From the NCBI RefSeq assembly GCF_000244955.1, contig NZ_CM001439.1, positions 496,001 through 560,000 of the forward strand: a stretch of 64,000 bases of DNA, in the 5' to 3' direction. Position numbers and translations under genes: made by a program. Shown here piece after piece: positions 1 through 8,163 of this stretch (position 1 is the stretch's first letter; every line of letters begins with the position of its first letter). The notes below the pieces were generated by a model that was given only the letters and a program-made list of their open reading frames with translations, ran no database searches and was not told the origin of the DNA. This DNA is from Saccharomonospora marina XMU15 (GTDB taxonomy: Bacteria; Actinomycetota; Actinomycetes; Mycobacteriales; Pseudonocardiaceae).

Positions 1-933
1 GTTGATCGGCTTGCGCTGCGCACGCGGCTCCAACTCGGCGAGTAGCTCGGTGATGTCACGAACCTTCGCGCTGAAGTCGGCCGCCCGGTCTGCCCAGGCC
101 GGATCGTCGTCGAGCAATGCGCCGTACTCCTTCATCGAGGAGCCACAGCCCGCGACGTTGACGACCACGTTGTCCACGGCCAGCTTCTCGAACGTCTCGA
201 TGGTGCGCTTGGCGTTTCGGACGGCGTGCTCCTCGCGCCCGGCGTGCAGACCGAGAGCGCCGCAGCAACCCTGCCGCCTGGGCGTCAGCACCTCGCAGCC
301 CTCGGCCGCCAGCACCCGCTGCGCCGCGGCGTTGACCTCGTGGAAGAAGACGTCCTGCACGCAACCGGACAGCATCGCGACCCGGCGCCGCCGCTCACCG
401 CTCGCGGGAACCCTTCGCGGCAGCGACGCGAACGCCTCACGCAGCCGCACCGAGGGCAGCAGTGCCTGCGTCGCCCGCAGCCGGGGCGGCAGCACCCGCT
501 GCGCCAGCCGTTCCAGCCGCAGCTTCTGGTAGGCCAGACCGAACACCGCCGCAACGCGAAGCCGCCGCCGGTAGGGGAACAGCGCGAAGATCGCGTCGCG
601 GAACAGCCGGTCGGAGCGCGAGCGGGGCACGTTGCGTTCGATCTGCGGGCGCGTGGCCTCGAGCAACCTGTCGTACTGCACCCCGGAGGGACACGAGGTC
701 ACGCATGCCATGCAACCGAGGCAGGCATCGATGTGCTGGGTGAACGCCCCCTCGAGCCCGATCTCGCCGCGCTGCGCCAGATCCATCAGGTAGATGCGGC
801 CGCGAGGCGAGTCCATCTCCTCGCCCCACAACTGGTACGTCGGGCAGGTAGGCAGGCAGAAGCCACAATGCACGCAGTCGTCGAGCAGTTCCCGCGGCGG
901 CGGTTTGTGTGCGTCGAAGCTCGACTCCGTCAC
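1..933 (-). CDS. glcF: Glycolate oxidase iron-sulfur subunit GlcF (3' end cut by window)
   Basis: Partial gene: 311 codons are visible and the frame is still open at base 1. It should carry electrons from the flavin subunits of glycolate oxidase through two [4Fe-4S] clusters. The N-terminus has C20-x2-C23-x2-C26-x3-C30 (CVHCGFCLPTC), followed by QLWGEEMDSPRGR; a second set, CLGCMACVTSC, lies about 45 residues later. Two CCG-family motifs follow (GCCGALGLHAG and VAGCGSSMKEYG). The GTG start at 933 overlaps the glcE stop (GTGA, 930-933), which argues for translational coupling in a glcD-glcE-glcF operon. The alternative is another FAD-oxidase/Fe-S pair such as lactate or D-2-hydroxyglutarate dehydrogenase; substrate cannot be settled from sequence. 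Confidence 0.9.
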   Translation of the reverse strand, partial: MTESSFDAHKPPPRELLDDCVHCGFCLPTCPTYQLWGEEMDSPRGRIYLMDLAQRGEIGLEGAFTQHIDACLGCMACVTSCPSGVQYDRLLEATRPQIERNVPRSRSDRLFRDAIFALFPYRRRLRVAAVFGLAYQKLRLERLAQRVLPPRLRATQALLPSVRLREAFASLPRRVPASGERRRRVAMLSGCVQDVFFHEVNAAAQRVLAAEGCEVLTPRRQGCCGALGLHAGREEHAVRNAKRTIETFEKLAVDNVVVNVAGCGSSMKEYGALLDDDPAWADRAADFSAKVRDITELLAELEPRAQRKPIN

Positions 934-2045
934 GAGGTCGCCTCCCTGCCATCGAATTCACCGTCGAACCAGGACTCGAACCGGCCCGGGCTGAGCCTGC
1001 GGTCGGGGTCCAGTTTGTCCTTCAGCGCTCGCAGCACGCTGATCGCGGAAGGGCGCCCTCCCCAGGAAGGCGTGGGCCGCGGTGGGCGTCGTCGTGTCAC
1101 CGACGTGCCACCGGCGGCCGAGACGATCTCGTGCACCTCCCCGACGCCGGAGTCGGGCACGGTGACGGTGCCGATACCCGTGCCGAGCCCGGCCGTGGCG
1201 GTGCCGCCGCAGTTGGCCAGCACGCCCGGCAGCCTGCTCGGACGGCAACCGATGCGTACCGAGGCGTCGTCGACCAGTTCGGCGTGCCGTGCCCACGCCG
1301 ATTCCGCGTCGTCCTCTTCCAGCACCGTGCCTGCCAGGGACCTGGCCAACTCCTCGGCCCGTGCCTCGGCGCCTTCCCGCGTTCCCTCCACCCGGACCAG
1401 CAGCATGCCGTCGGCCCACTCCAGGCAGACGGGCTCGAGCGCGCCCGCCAGTACCGTCGCCGCCCGCTCGGCCGCGGTGTCGAGCGCGCAGTCGAGGCGG
1501 ACGGTCAGTGTCCGTTCCGGTATCGGGTGCAGCCGCAGCACCACATCGGTGAGCAGGCCGAAGTTGCCGTACGAGCCGTGCAGCAGCTTGGCGAGGTCGT
1601 ACCCGGCGACGTTCTTGATGACGTGCCCGCCGGTCCTGGCGACGGTGCCGTCGGCGAGCACCACCGTCGCGCCGATCACCAGGTCGCGCATCGAGCCGTA
1701 GGCCAGCGCGAGCGGGCCGGAGTCCGCGGTGGCGATCAGCCCGCCCACCGTGGCGCCCCGCATCACGCGGGCGGGGTCGAACGCCACCCGCTGCCCGCCT
1801 GCCGCGAGTTCGGCCTGCAGCTCACGCAGCGGTGTGCCTGCCCGCACGGCGACGGTCATGTCCGCCGGGTTGTAGGTCAACACACCGCGCATGCGCGTGG
1901 TGTCCAGCACGGCGTCGGTCGGAAGCGGTGCGCCTGCCCAGGTGTCGGCGGTGCCCGCGCCCTGGATTCGCACCGTCCCCACCGTGCTCGCCATGGCCTC
2001 GTGGGCCTCGCGCAGGTCGGTCGGTGCCAGCATGGTGGCCGTCAT
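930..2045 (-). CDS. glcE: Glycolate oxidase FAD-binding subunit GlcE
   Basis: 371-residue FAD-linked oxidase of the GlcE type. It has a short PCMH-type FAD domain (VGGLIATADSGPLALAYGSMRD, read here in pieces: GGLIATA, then GSMRDLVIG and GGHVIKNVAGYD) and a C-terminal cap ending LDPDRRLSPGRF, typical of this family. The ATG at 2045 overlaps the glcD stop (ATGA, 2042-2045), so this start is preferred over upstream in-frame codons, which would lie inside glcD. It works with GlcD and GlcF at the membrane to oxidise glycolate to glyoxylate. Confidence 0.9.
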   Translation of the reverse strand: MTATMLAPTDLREAHEAMASTVGTVRIQGAGTADTWAGAPLPTDAVLDTTRMRGVLTYNPADMTVAVRAGTPLRELQAELAAGGQRVAFDPARVMRGATVGGLIATADSGPLALAYGSMRDLVIGATVVLADGTVARTGGHVIKNVAGYDLAKLLHGSYGNFGLLTDVVLRLHPIPERTLTVRLDCALDTAAERAATVLAGALEPVCLEWADGMLLVRVEGTREGAEARAEELARSLAGTVLEEDDAESAWARHAELVDDASVRIGCRPSRLPGVLANCGGTATAGLGTGIGTVTVPDSGVGEVHEIVSAAGGTSVTRRRPPRPTPSWGGRPSAISVLRALKDKLDPDRRLSPGRFESWFDGEFDGREATS

Positions 2046-3493
2046 AGCCGTTCGATCACCCCAGCCTCCTCCAGCGGGTGCGGCCGGTAGCGGCCGGGGG
2101 CTTCGCCGCACAGCCGAGGGGTCGGCAGCAGCTTCCCAGGATTGCACAGCCCCGCCGGGTCGAACGCCGAGCGGACCCGGTCCATCGTCGCGAGGTCGTC
2201 GCTGGAGAACATCGTGGGCATGGAGCACGCCTTGTCGGTGCCGATGCCGTGCTCACCCGACAGCGAGCCGCCCAACTCCACACACAACTCGGCGATCTCC
2301 TTGGACAGCTGTTCCGCGCGATCCAACTCGCCCGCCGACTCGTCGAACAGCACCAGCGGGTGCAGGTTGCCGTCTCCGGCGTGGAAGACGTTGGCCACCC
2401 GCAGCCCGGCGGCGCCGCCCATGTCCTCGATGCGGCCGAGCACCTCGGCGAGTCGCGTCCTCGGCACCACGCCGTCCTGCACGATGTAGTCGGGACTGAT
2501 CCGGCCCACCGCCGCGAACGCCGCCTTTCGGCCCTTCCAGATCTTGGCGCGTTCCGCCGCGTCACCAGCGATGTGCAGCCGGGTACAGCCGTGCCGTTCG
2601 CAGATGGCCTTGACCTGCTCGAACTGCTCGCCGCACTCGGCGGCCGGGCCGTCCAGTTCCACGACGAGCGCGGCCGGGGTGTCCAGCGTGTAACCGGCTC
2701 CCACCGCCTGTTCCGCCGCCTGGATGGCGAGGTTGTCCATCATCTCCACGGCGGCGGGCACGATACCGGCGGCCACGATGTCGCTGACCACCTCGCCCGC
2801 CTCGGTCACCGAGGGGAAGTCCGCGAGCAGCGTGCGCACGGTCTGCGGAACGCGCAGCAGCCGCACGGTGATCTCGCAGGCGATGCCCAGCGTGCCTTCC
2901 GAGCCGATGAAGACCCCTCGCAGGTCGGGGCCGAGTTGTTCGGCGGTGTCGCCGCCGAGGGTGACGACCTCGCCGTCCGGCAGCACGACGGTCAGTTCCA
3001 GCACGTGGTTGGTGGTGAAGCCGTACTTCAGGCAGTGCGCGCCGCCGGAGTTCTCCGCCACGTTGCCGCCGATGGTGCACACCTGCTGGCTGGAGGGATC
3101 GGGCGCGTAGTAGAGCCCGAACGGCGCGGCGGCCTTGGTGATGTCCAGGTTCGTCACACCGGGTTGCAGCACCGCGCGCCGGTCGATCGGGTCGACCTCC
3201 AGCACGCGGCGAAGCCGCTGCAGCGAGATCACCACCCCGTCGGCGACCGGCAGCGCGCCACCGGAGAGGCCGGTGCCCGCTCCCCGCGCGACGAAGGGCA
3301 CCCCGTGCTCGTGGCAGGCCCGCACCGCGGCGGCCACACCCGCCGTGTCCAGCGGCAGCACGACCAGGCCGGGCACCTGGCGAAAGCCGGTGAGCCCGTC
3401 GCACTCGTAGCTGCGTAGCCCCACCGGGTCGGAGACGATGTTGTCTTCCCCGACCGCGGAGGCCAGCGCGGCGCGCACCGCCGCGTCGAGCAT
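2042..3493 (-). CDS. glcD: Glycolate oxidase FAD-linked catalytic subunit GlcD
   Basis: 483-residue FAD-linked oxidase, first gene of the glcDEF set. The N-terminal FAD domain shows PFVARGAGTGLSGGA and GGNVAENSGGAHCLKYG; the C-terminal cap has NVFHAGDGNLHP and GEHGIGTDK, the flavin/substrate motifs of the GlcD/D-lactate dehydrogenase family. I chose the ATG at 3493 because AGGTGGG lies just upstream and the protein then begins MLDAAVRAAL like its relatives; an ATG at 3553 would add 20 residues. No dedicated regulator is adjacent. Confidence 0.9.
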   Translation of the reverse strand: MLDAAVRAALASAVGEDNIVSDPVGLRSYECDGLTGFRQVPGLVVLPLDTAGVAAAVRACHEHGVPFVARGAGTGLSGGALPVADGVVISLQRLRRVLEVDPIDRRAVLQPGVTNLDITKAAAPFGLYYAPDPSSQQVCTIGGNVAENSGGAHCLKYGFTTNHVLELTVVLPDGEVVTLGGDTAEQLGPDLRGVFIGSEGTLGIACEITVRLLRVPQTVRTLLADFPSVTEAGEVVSDIVAAGIVPAAVEMMDNLAIQAAEQAVGAGYTLDTPAALVVELDGPAAECGEQFEQVKAICERHGCTRLHIAGDAAERAKIWKGRKAAFAAVGRISPDYIVQDGVVPRTRLAEVLGRIEDMGGAAGLRVANVFHAGDGNLHPLVLFDESAGELDRAEQLSKEIAELCVELGGSLSGEHGIGTDKACSMPTMFSSDDLATMDRVRSAFDPAGLCNPGKLLPTPRLCGEAPGRYRPHPLEEAGVIERL

Positions 3494-3653
3494 CGTCGCC
3501 CACCTGCTTTCCGCTTCACGGAACAGAAATGCCACTTCAAGGAAACGGTACATCCGTCTTGTCCCTGGTCGTCAAGCCTTCGCCTCGCCGACGCCGGAGT
3601 TACCCCCGCGTGTCGTCCGCGGTCGGGTCAGTGCCGGGTGGTACCAAGAGCGC

Positions 3654-3863
3654 ATGACGTGTGCGAGTTGCCGGAGCGGATTCGACCATTGCCACGGCAC
3701 GCTGGTGCTGCACAGCAACGGTGAGGTCGACTGCACCGACCAGGGCTGCGTCGACGGTGACATCGTGCGGCACACGCTCGTGATCGAATGCCACAGCATC
3801 GAGGGCGGGTGCGGCTGCGCCGAGCCGCCGTCGGGTCACGAGGAGCTGCGCCGGGCGTCGTAG
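3654..3863 (+). CDS. Small cysteine-rich protein of unknown function
   Basis: 69-residue protein, divergent from glcD. It is rich in Cys and His (MTCASCRSGFDHCHGTLVLH, then VDCTDQGCVDGD and CHSIEGGCGCAEPP), which suggests metal binding or disulfides. I recall similar short proteins in Pseudonocardiaceae but cannot name a family. The 5' start is the first ATG of the frame that fits this Cys pattern; the frame continues open upstream with sequence antisense to glcD. Confidence 0.7.
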   Translation: MTCASCRSGFDHCHGTLVLHSNGEVDCTDQGCVDGDIVRHTLVIECHSIEGGCGCAEPPSGHEELRRAS

Positions 3864-3884
3864 GCGCCAGTACCCGGCTCGGCC

Positions 3885-4055
3885 GTGGTCTCGGTTGAGC
3901 GTGCCGACGAGATTCTGGACGTCATTCGGCGAGTCACCCGCTGGGCGAGTGTCGATCCGATCGATCCCGGCACCCGCCGCGTCGTGACCGACGGCGCCCG
4001 CGTGCTGTACGACCCCGTGAAGATGCTGGATGTCCTGTTGCGTGCTTGCCGGTAG
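3885..4055 (+). CDS. Hypothetical 56-residue protein
   Basis: A short GTG-initiated frame 21 bases after the preceding stop. The product would begin VVSVERADEILDVIRR and end LYDPVKMLDVLLRACR: amphipathic, with no Cys cluster, TM segment or recognisable domain. Support is only its co-directional tight spacing with the small Cys-rich gene and its non-repetitive, protein-like composition. It may be spurious. Confidence 0.4.
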   Translation: MVSVERADEILDVIRRVTRWASVDPIDPGTRRVVTDGARVLYDPVKMLDVLLRACR

Positions 4056-4165
4056 GTGACCGACCGCGCAGCCCGCTGCGAGCCGCGCGGTCGGGTGTTT
4101 CCCCGGCAGCGCCTCGTGCGGTCCTTTGCGCCTGCTCTGCCTGCCACACAGAAGCGTTGCGCGGG

Positions 4166-4372
4166 TCAGTGACCGCGCTGGGAGGGCACCTGCCTGCCTT
4201 CCTCGGGGGCGAGACCGAGCGCTTCCAGCAACTCGGCGCAGTCCTGGGCGTCCGCGGCAGCCGAGGCGACGGCGCGTACCGCCCTGCGCCGCTGCTCCGG
4301 GTCGGGTTCCTCGGTGTAGGGCAGGACCGGCCGGGGGTTCTGGCTCGGAGCGGTCGGGCTGAATGCGTTCAC
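4166..4372 (-). CDS. Small acidic hypothetical protein
   Basis: 68 residues from a GTG with GGGAGC six bases upstream. The N-terminus is Pro-rich (NPRPVLPYTEEPDPEQ), followed by an Ala-rich helix (RRAVRAVASAAADAQDCAELLEAL). No catalytic motif is seen. The pattern looks like the short conserved proteins of unknown function common in Pseudonocardiaceae, but I cannot name a family. Confidence 0.6.
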   Translation of the reverse strand: MNAFSPTAPSQNPRPVLPYTEEPDPEQRRRAVRAVASAAADAQDCAELLEALGLAPEEGRQVPSQRGH

Positions 4373-4512
4373 GGCTGCTCCCGCGGGAATCGATGTCGGT
4401 CTTGCTAGAGGCTGTTACCCACTCGGCGGGAGCCCTACACGCGCGGTTTCTCCCCGCAGGCGCTTGGGTACGCAACGTCAGTGGCTTCTTGTCACGCAGA
4501 AAGGAGGCTGAG

Positions 4513-4983
4513 GTGGCTACCGACGCTTACCTGGCGTTCATCGGCCTGGGCCTGGTCATGATCGTCGCAGATGGGCAGCTGCTTTACCACAGCGGAAAGC
4601 GGTACTTGTCCGACGTAGACACCGAAGGCGAGCAGGTCGGCTCGATGGCGTCACTGGTCACCGTGCTGTTCCACCTGGTGATGTTCGGGTTCTTGGCGTT
4701 GCTGTCCGTATTGGACTTCGACTTCGGTGACCCGATGCGCTCCATCGTGGGCAACCTCGGCGTGTTGTTGCTGCTGCTGGCGCTGGTGCACGCCGTGACC
4801 ATGGCCGTGGTGTCGCAGATCCACGACAGCAGGGCGGCCGACGAGCGGTTCAACCGGACGACCAACCGTCCTTCGGCCAGCACCAACACCCAACTGCAAC
4901 GTGGTCCAGTGGTGACTCCGGTGCCCGGTCAGCACGGCCGTGACCCCCGGATGAGCCCGACGATCGAGGACCAGTCGCCGTAA
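4513..4983 (+). CDS. Integral membrane protein, unknown function
   Basis: 156 residues with three predicted membrane segments: about 6-24 (AFIGLGLVMIVADG), 45-68 (VTVLFHLVMFGFLALLSVLDF) and 75-98 (VGNLGVLLLLLALVHAVTMAVV), then a polar tail of about 50 residues. The GTG at 4513 is preceded by a strong AAAGGAGG at the right distance, which rules out the longer frame starting at 4363. Its last 55 bases overlap the convergent gene on the minus strand. No family recognised beyond actinobacterial small membrane proteins. Confidence 0.8.
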   Translation: MATDAYLAFIGLGLVMIVADGQLLYHSGKRYLSDVDTEGEQVGSMASLVTVLFHLVMFGFLALLSVLDFDFGDPMRSIVGNLGVLLLLLALVHAVTMAVVSQIHDSRAADERFNRTTNRPSASTNTQLQRGPVVTPVPGQHGRDPRMSPTIEDQSP

Positions 4984-5351
4984 CGACGCGGCCGTTTGGG
5001 TCCCTTGGGTTCTCTGGAAGCGAGTTCGTAGCAGGCGAGCAGGCGTAGTCCGTACCACTCGTCCTGGCTCCATTCGGCCGCTGTCCGAGGTGGTTGCCAA
5101 CCTTCCCGCAGCGCCCGCGACCTGATGTCGTAGGCGTGGGAAGCCAGCAACACGAGTTGGCTCGCGGGGACGGCGCGGTCGAGATCGCGTTCGCGTTCCG
5201 CGACGGTTTCCACAACACCCTCGAGATGGCGGTCGAACTGCCTGCGTACGGCGGGTTGGGCGAGCGCGTCCCAGCCGCTGTGCAGGTCCTCGCCCAGCCT
5301 GCTCAACCAGCGGCGTGCGGAACGATCCGTCGCCGAGTCCAACCAGCCCAC
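4929..5351 (-). CDS. Conserved hypothetical protein (possibly DUF6401-type)
   Basis: 140 residues, soluble, Arg- and Trp-rich, with ARRWLSRLGEDLHSGWDAL near the N-terminus and LVLLASHAYDIRSRALREGW in the middle. This resembles a small actinobacterial family that I think is annotated DUF6401 ('natural product biosynthesis protein'); that label is from memory and no biosynthetic genes are nearby. It overlaps the convergent membrane-protein gene by 55 bases at the 3' ends. Confidence 0.65.
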   Translation of the reverse strand: MGWLDSATDRSARRWLSRLGEDLHSGWDALAQPAVRRQFDRHLEGVVETVAERERDLDRAVPASQLVLLASHAYDIRSRALREGWQPPRTAAEWSQDEWYGLRLLACYELASREPKGPKRPRRYGDWSSIVGLIRGSRPC

Positions 5352-5397
5352 ACCTGATGATGCACACGCCCGTGACGTGATCGCTACTCGGAGTTCG

Positions 5398-6003
5398 TCA
5401 CCGATGCACTCTTCGCGTACGTCCGGGTGTGTCGCCGGCGTCCCGGGAATGCTCCTGACCGCCCCTCACCAGCATCGTCAGTGCCTCTGCCGTGGAGGTG
5501 GTGTGCGCTTCGCCGGTGGCGAGGCCGCGAAGCTGCAACCCCGCGAGCAACGCGACGACCGGCCCGGCCAGCTGCCGCGGTCGTGGCACGCCGAGCGCGC
5601 GCAGCACCGCCTCGGCCAATTCCTCGTACGCGGCGAAGCAGCGCCGTGCCGCATCCCGCAACGAGGCGTCCCGGCCTGCCTGCAGGTACAGCTCCAGCGC
5701 GGCGATCTCCTCCACACTCGCCGGTAGCCGCCCGAGCACGTCGGCCACCACCTCGGCCGCCTGCTCCACGGTGAGTCCGGCCGCGTCGTGCTGCCGCGCC
5801 AGCTCGGCAAGTCTGCGGGCCTCCTCGTCGGCGAACAGCAGCATCGCCTCCCGCAGCAGCGTGGTCTGGCTCGGGAAGTGGTAGGTGAGCGAACCGAGCG
5901 AAATGCCTGCTCGCGCGACGATCCGGCGGTTGGTCAACCCGGCGACGCCGTGCTCGCCGACCACGCGCAACGTCGCGCGCAGGATGGCCTCCCTGGTGCT
6001 CAT
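5398..6003 (-). CDS. TetR/AcrR family transcriptional regulator
   Basis: 201 residues. N-terminal TetR helix-turn-helix: REAILRATLRVVGEHGVAGLT, then NRRIVARAGISLGSLTYHFPS, the classic recognition helix followed by YHF. The C-terminal ligand domain is variable and names no inducer. The ATG at 6003 overlaps the amidase stop (ATGA, 6000-6003), so the two genes are translated together. A perfect 18-bp palindrome lies just upstream of the amidase (7377-7394) and is the natural operator candidate, giving autorepression with the amidase as co-target. Confidence 0.9.
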   Translation of the reverse strand: MSTREAILRATLRVVGEHGVAGLTNRRIVARAGISLGSLTYHFPSQTTLLREAMLLFADEEARRLAELARQHDAAGLTVEQAAEVVADVLGRLPASVEEIAALELYLQAGRDASLRDAARRCFAAYEELAEAVLRALGVPRPRQLAGPVVALLAGLQLRGLATGEAHTTSTAEALTMLVRGGQEHSRDAGDTPGRTRRVHR

Positions 6004-7361
6004 GGCCGACGCTCGTACCAGCGCAGGGCGTCCTCGAGCTGGGCCGCCAGCTTCAGCAGCAGGTCTTGCGAGGAGTTCGGACCCATGAGTTGAGCACCGA
6101 CGGGCAGACCTTCCCGGGTGAAGCCCGCGGGCACGTTCACGGCAGGCCAGCCGAGCACGTTCCACGGCCAGGTGTAGGGGCAGGCGGCGATGATCTCCCG
6201 GTCGGTGCGCCAGTTCGGCATCCCGACGAAGTGTCCCGCTCTCGGCGGTGGTGTGGCGGTAGTGGGTGCGAGGAGGACATCCACGTCGGTGAACACCGCA
6301 CCCACCCGCCTACGGAAATGCGGCTCCGCTCGCCTGGCGAGGCCGAGCGTGGGCCGCAGCCATGAGCCGGTGCGCCGGTTGCCGAGTGTGCGGGGATCGA
6401 GCAACTCCGGTCGCGGTACCCGGTCCACCCAGTCGGCCACACCGGTGAGCGAGCGTGGCAGGAAGTCGAGGCCCAGCAGCCCGAACCTCGGTTCGGCTTC
6501 CACCACCTGGTGACCCAACTCGGCGAGCACGCCCGCGAGGCCCTCCACCGCGGCGCGCACCTGCCCGTCCAGCGGCGTGCTCATGCCGGTGAAGGCGGGA
6601 CGCAACGAAACCCCGATGCGCAGGTTGGCGGGGCGTTGACCCGCGGCGTCGCGGAAGCGGCTGCCCGTGCCCGCGACGACGTCGAGGAGCAGCGCCGCGT
6701 CGCCCACGGTTCGTGCCAGCGGGCCGAACACGGTGAGGCCGTGGAAGAGTTCCCGCTCCGGCGCGGTCGGCACCAGTCCGCGTGGAGTCTTGATGCCGAC
6801 CAGATTGGTCCACGCCGAGGGGATGCGTACCGAACCCGCACCGTCGGACCCGAGCGCGCCTGCGACGATGCCCGCCGCGACCGCGGCGGCCGAGCCACCC
6901 GACGAACCGCCCGGTGAGTACTCCGGGTTCCACGGGTTGCGGGTGATTCCGAACGCCGGACCTTCGGTGAACGGCCACTGCCCGATCTCCGGTGTGTTCG
7001 TCTTGCCGACGATCACGGCACCGGCGTTCTTGAGTCTGGTGACGACCTCGGCGTCGGCGCCACGCACCTCGAACTCGCCAGGGCAGCCGAACGCCGTGGG
7101 CAGTCCAGCGATGTCGGTGTCGTCCTTGATGGCGACCGGTACCCCGAGCAGCGGTGCGTGCTCGCCCCGTGCCCTGCGTGAGTCGGCCTCGGCGGCCTCG
7201 CGCATCGCCGCTTCGGGCCGGAGGAACCGGAACGCGTTGAGGCTGTCCCGAGTCGCCTCGACGGCATCCAGCGCCGCCGCGGTCAGTTCCACCGAACTGA
7301 GCCTGCCCTGCGCTAGGAGTTCCGCCTGCCTGCGCAGTCCGGTGAAAGCGACGTCGTGCAT
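6000..7361 (-). CDS. Amidase (amidase signature family)
   Basis: 453-residue amidase-signature hydrolase of amide bonds. The Ser-cisSer-Lys triad is visible: K79 in VPVAIKDDTD, S154 in PGGSSGGSA and S177 in GSDGAGSVRIPS (the last Ser-Gly loop usually reads GxDxGGS). Length is normal for the family. GAGAGG lies about 10 bases before the ATG at 7361. This residue pattern does not mark it as GatA and no gatB/gatC is adjacent, so a catabolic amidase under the coupled TetR is likelier. Substrate unknown. Its 5' end overlaps the 3' end of the DUF998 gene by 49 bases. Confidence 0.88.
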   Translation of the reverse strand: MHDVAFTGLRRQAELLAQGRLSSVELTAAALDAVEATRDSLNAFRFLRPEAAMREAAEADSRRARGEHAPLLGVPVAIKDDTDIAGLPTAFGCPGEFEVRGADAEVVTRLKNAGAVIVGKTNTPEIGQWPFTEGPAFGITRNPWNPEYSPGGSSGGSAAAVAAGIVAGALGSDGAGSVRIPSAWTNLVGIKTPRGLVPTAPERELFHGLTVFGPLARTVGDAALLLDVVAGTGSRFRDAAGQRPANLRIGVSLRPAFTGMSTPLDGQVRAAVEGLAGVLAELGHQVVEAEPRFGLLGLDFLPRSLTGVADWVDRVPRPELLDPRTLGNRRTGSWLRPTLGLARRAEPHFRRRVGAVFTDVDVLLAPTTATPPPRAGHFVGMPNWRTDREIIAACPYTWPWNVLGWPAVNVPAGFTREGLPVGAQLMGPNSSQDLLLKLAAQLEDALRWYERRP

Positions 7362-8098
7362 GGCCGCCAATCCTCTCGTTCGTTCGAACGAACGTAGCAG
7401 CCACGCAGCGGCTGCGGCAGCCTCGCCGCCCGGTTGGCCAGTACCAGCAGGGCCGCGAGCAGAGCGAAGTCGACGAGGAAGACGAGGCGTTGCGTCATGC
7501 CGACGGGCAGCGCGACCGCCAGCGCGGAGACGACGGAGTCCGGTGGCAGGGTGTCGCCGACATAGCTGAGCCCGAACACCGCGAGGCTGCCGATACCGGC
7601 CTGGCACAGCCGCGCGAGCGCGGCCCCGGTCGTCGCCAACGCGGGCACCTCGCGGGCCCGTTCGGCGAGGGTCCAGGCGAGTGCGGGTAGGCACAGGAAG
7701 GCCACGAGGCTGGCGTACTGGTGGATCCGTCCGCTCACGGGGTCGATGTCGGAGGTGAAGGTGGCGGGGAACAGCGCGGCCGCTACCAGGCCGAGCGCCG
7801 TGGCCCCGGCGAGGACGCTCGCCGTGCGGCCGAACGCGATCCCGCTGCACCGCAGTGCCGCGCTGACGGCTAGCACGCCGATGGCGAAGGACAGCAGGCT
7901 GGCCTCCAGCATCCCGCCGCCTCGTTCGGTGAACGCGTACCGGCTGACCGGGTCCAGCAGCGGATGAAACCCGCTGACGGCGTGCAGCACGGTGAGTGTG
8001 AACAGCGCCCAGCCCAGACTCAGCGATGCGGTGAGCGTCCAGGTGCGTGTGCGAGCCGCCGAGCGTAGCGCGGCGGTTTCGACCCCCCGTTGCGGCAT
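7313..8098 (-). CDS. DUF998-type multi-pass membrane protein
   Basis: 261 residues with about six membrane helices (for example SLGWALFTLTVLHAV, LSFAIGVLAVSAALRC, ASVLAGATALGLVAAALF, LVAFLCLPALAWTLA, LVFLVDFALLAALLVLA). The motif HPLLDPVSRYA after the first helix is typical of DUF998 proteins. The last 49 bases overlap the downstream amidase, and the amidase palindrome lies in codons of its polar tail. I use the ATG at 8098; the Shine-Dalgarno spacing there is poor, so another start is possible. Function unknown. Confidence 0.75.
   Translation of the reverse strand: MPQRGVETAALRSAARTRTWTLTASLSLGWALFTLTVLHAVSGFHPLLDPVSRYAFTERGGGMLEASLLSFAIGVLAVSAALRCSGIAFGRTASVLAGATALGLVAAALFPATFTSDIDPVSGRIHQYASLVAFLCLPALAWTLAERAREVPALATTGAALARLCQAGIGSLAVFGLSYVGDTLPPDSVVSALAVALPVGMTQRLVFLVDFALLAALLVLANRAARLPQPLRGCYVRSNEREDWRPCTTSLSPDCAGRRNS
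7377..7394. promoter_or_regulatory. Perfect 18-bp palindrome, candidate TetR operator
   Basis: CGTTCGTTC/GAACGAACG is a perfect dyad with no central spacer. It ends 15 bases before the amidase start codon and sits inside the 3' coding end of the DUF998 gene. TetR-family dimers bind palindromes of this size, and the only TetR gene nearby is the second gene of the amidase operon. The site would therefore overlap the amidase promoter or its transcription start. Confidence 0.7.
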
Positions 8099-8163
8099 AT
8101 CTCCAGCGTTGCCGCGTACGACCCGGTTGTGATCAGGGACGACCCTGATCGTTCCCGGACTTG

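Noticed and set aside
226-1701. Long plus-strand open frames across glcF and glcE
   Set aside because: They are antisense to the clear glcE/glcF motifs, Arg/Pro-rich and without a ribosome site; high G+C gives long spurious frames.
2078-3418. Plus-strand open frame opposite glcD
   Set aside because: It mirrors a gene with full FAD-oxidase motifs; the His/Gln/Arg-rich translation shows no domain.
6000-7361. GatA subunit of the aspartyl/glutamyl-tRNA amidotransferase
   Set aside because: The amidase fold is shared, but there is no gatC/gatB neighbour and it is coupled to a TetR gene, as catabolic amidases are.
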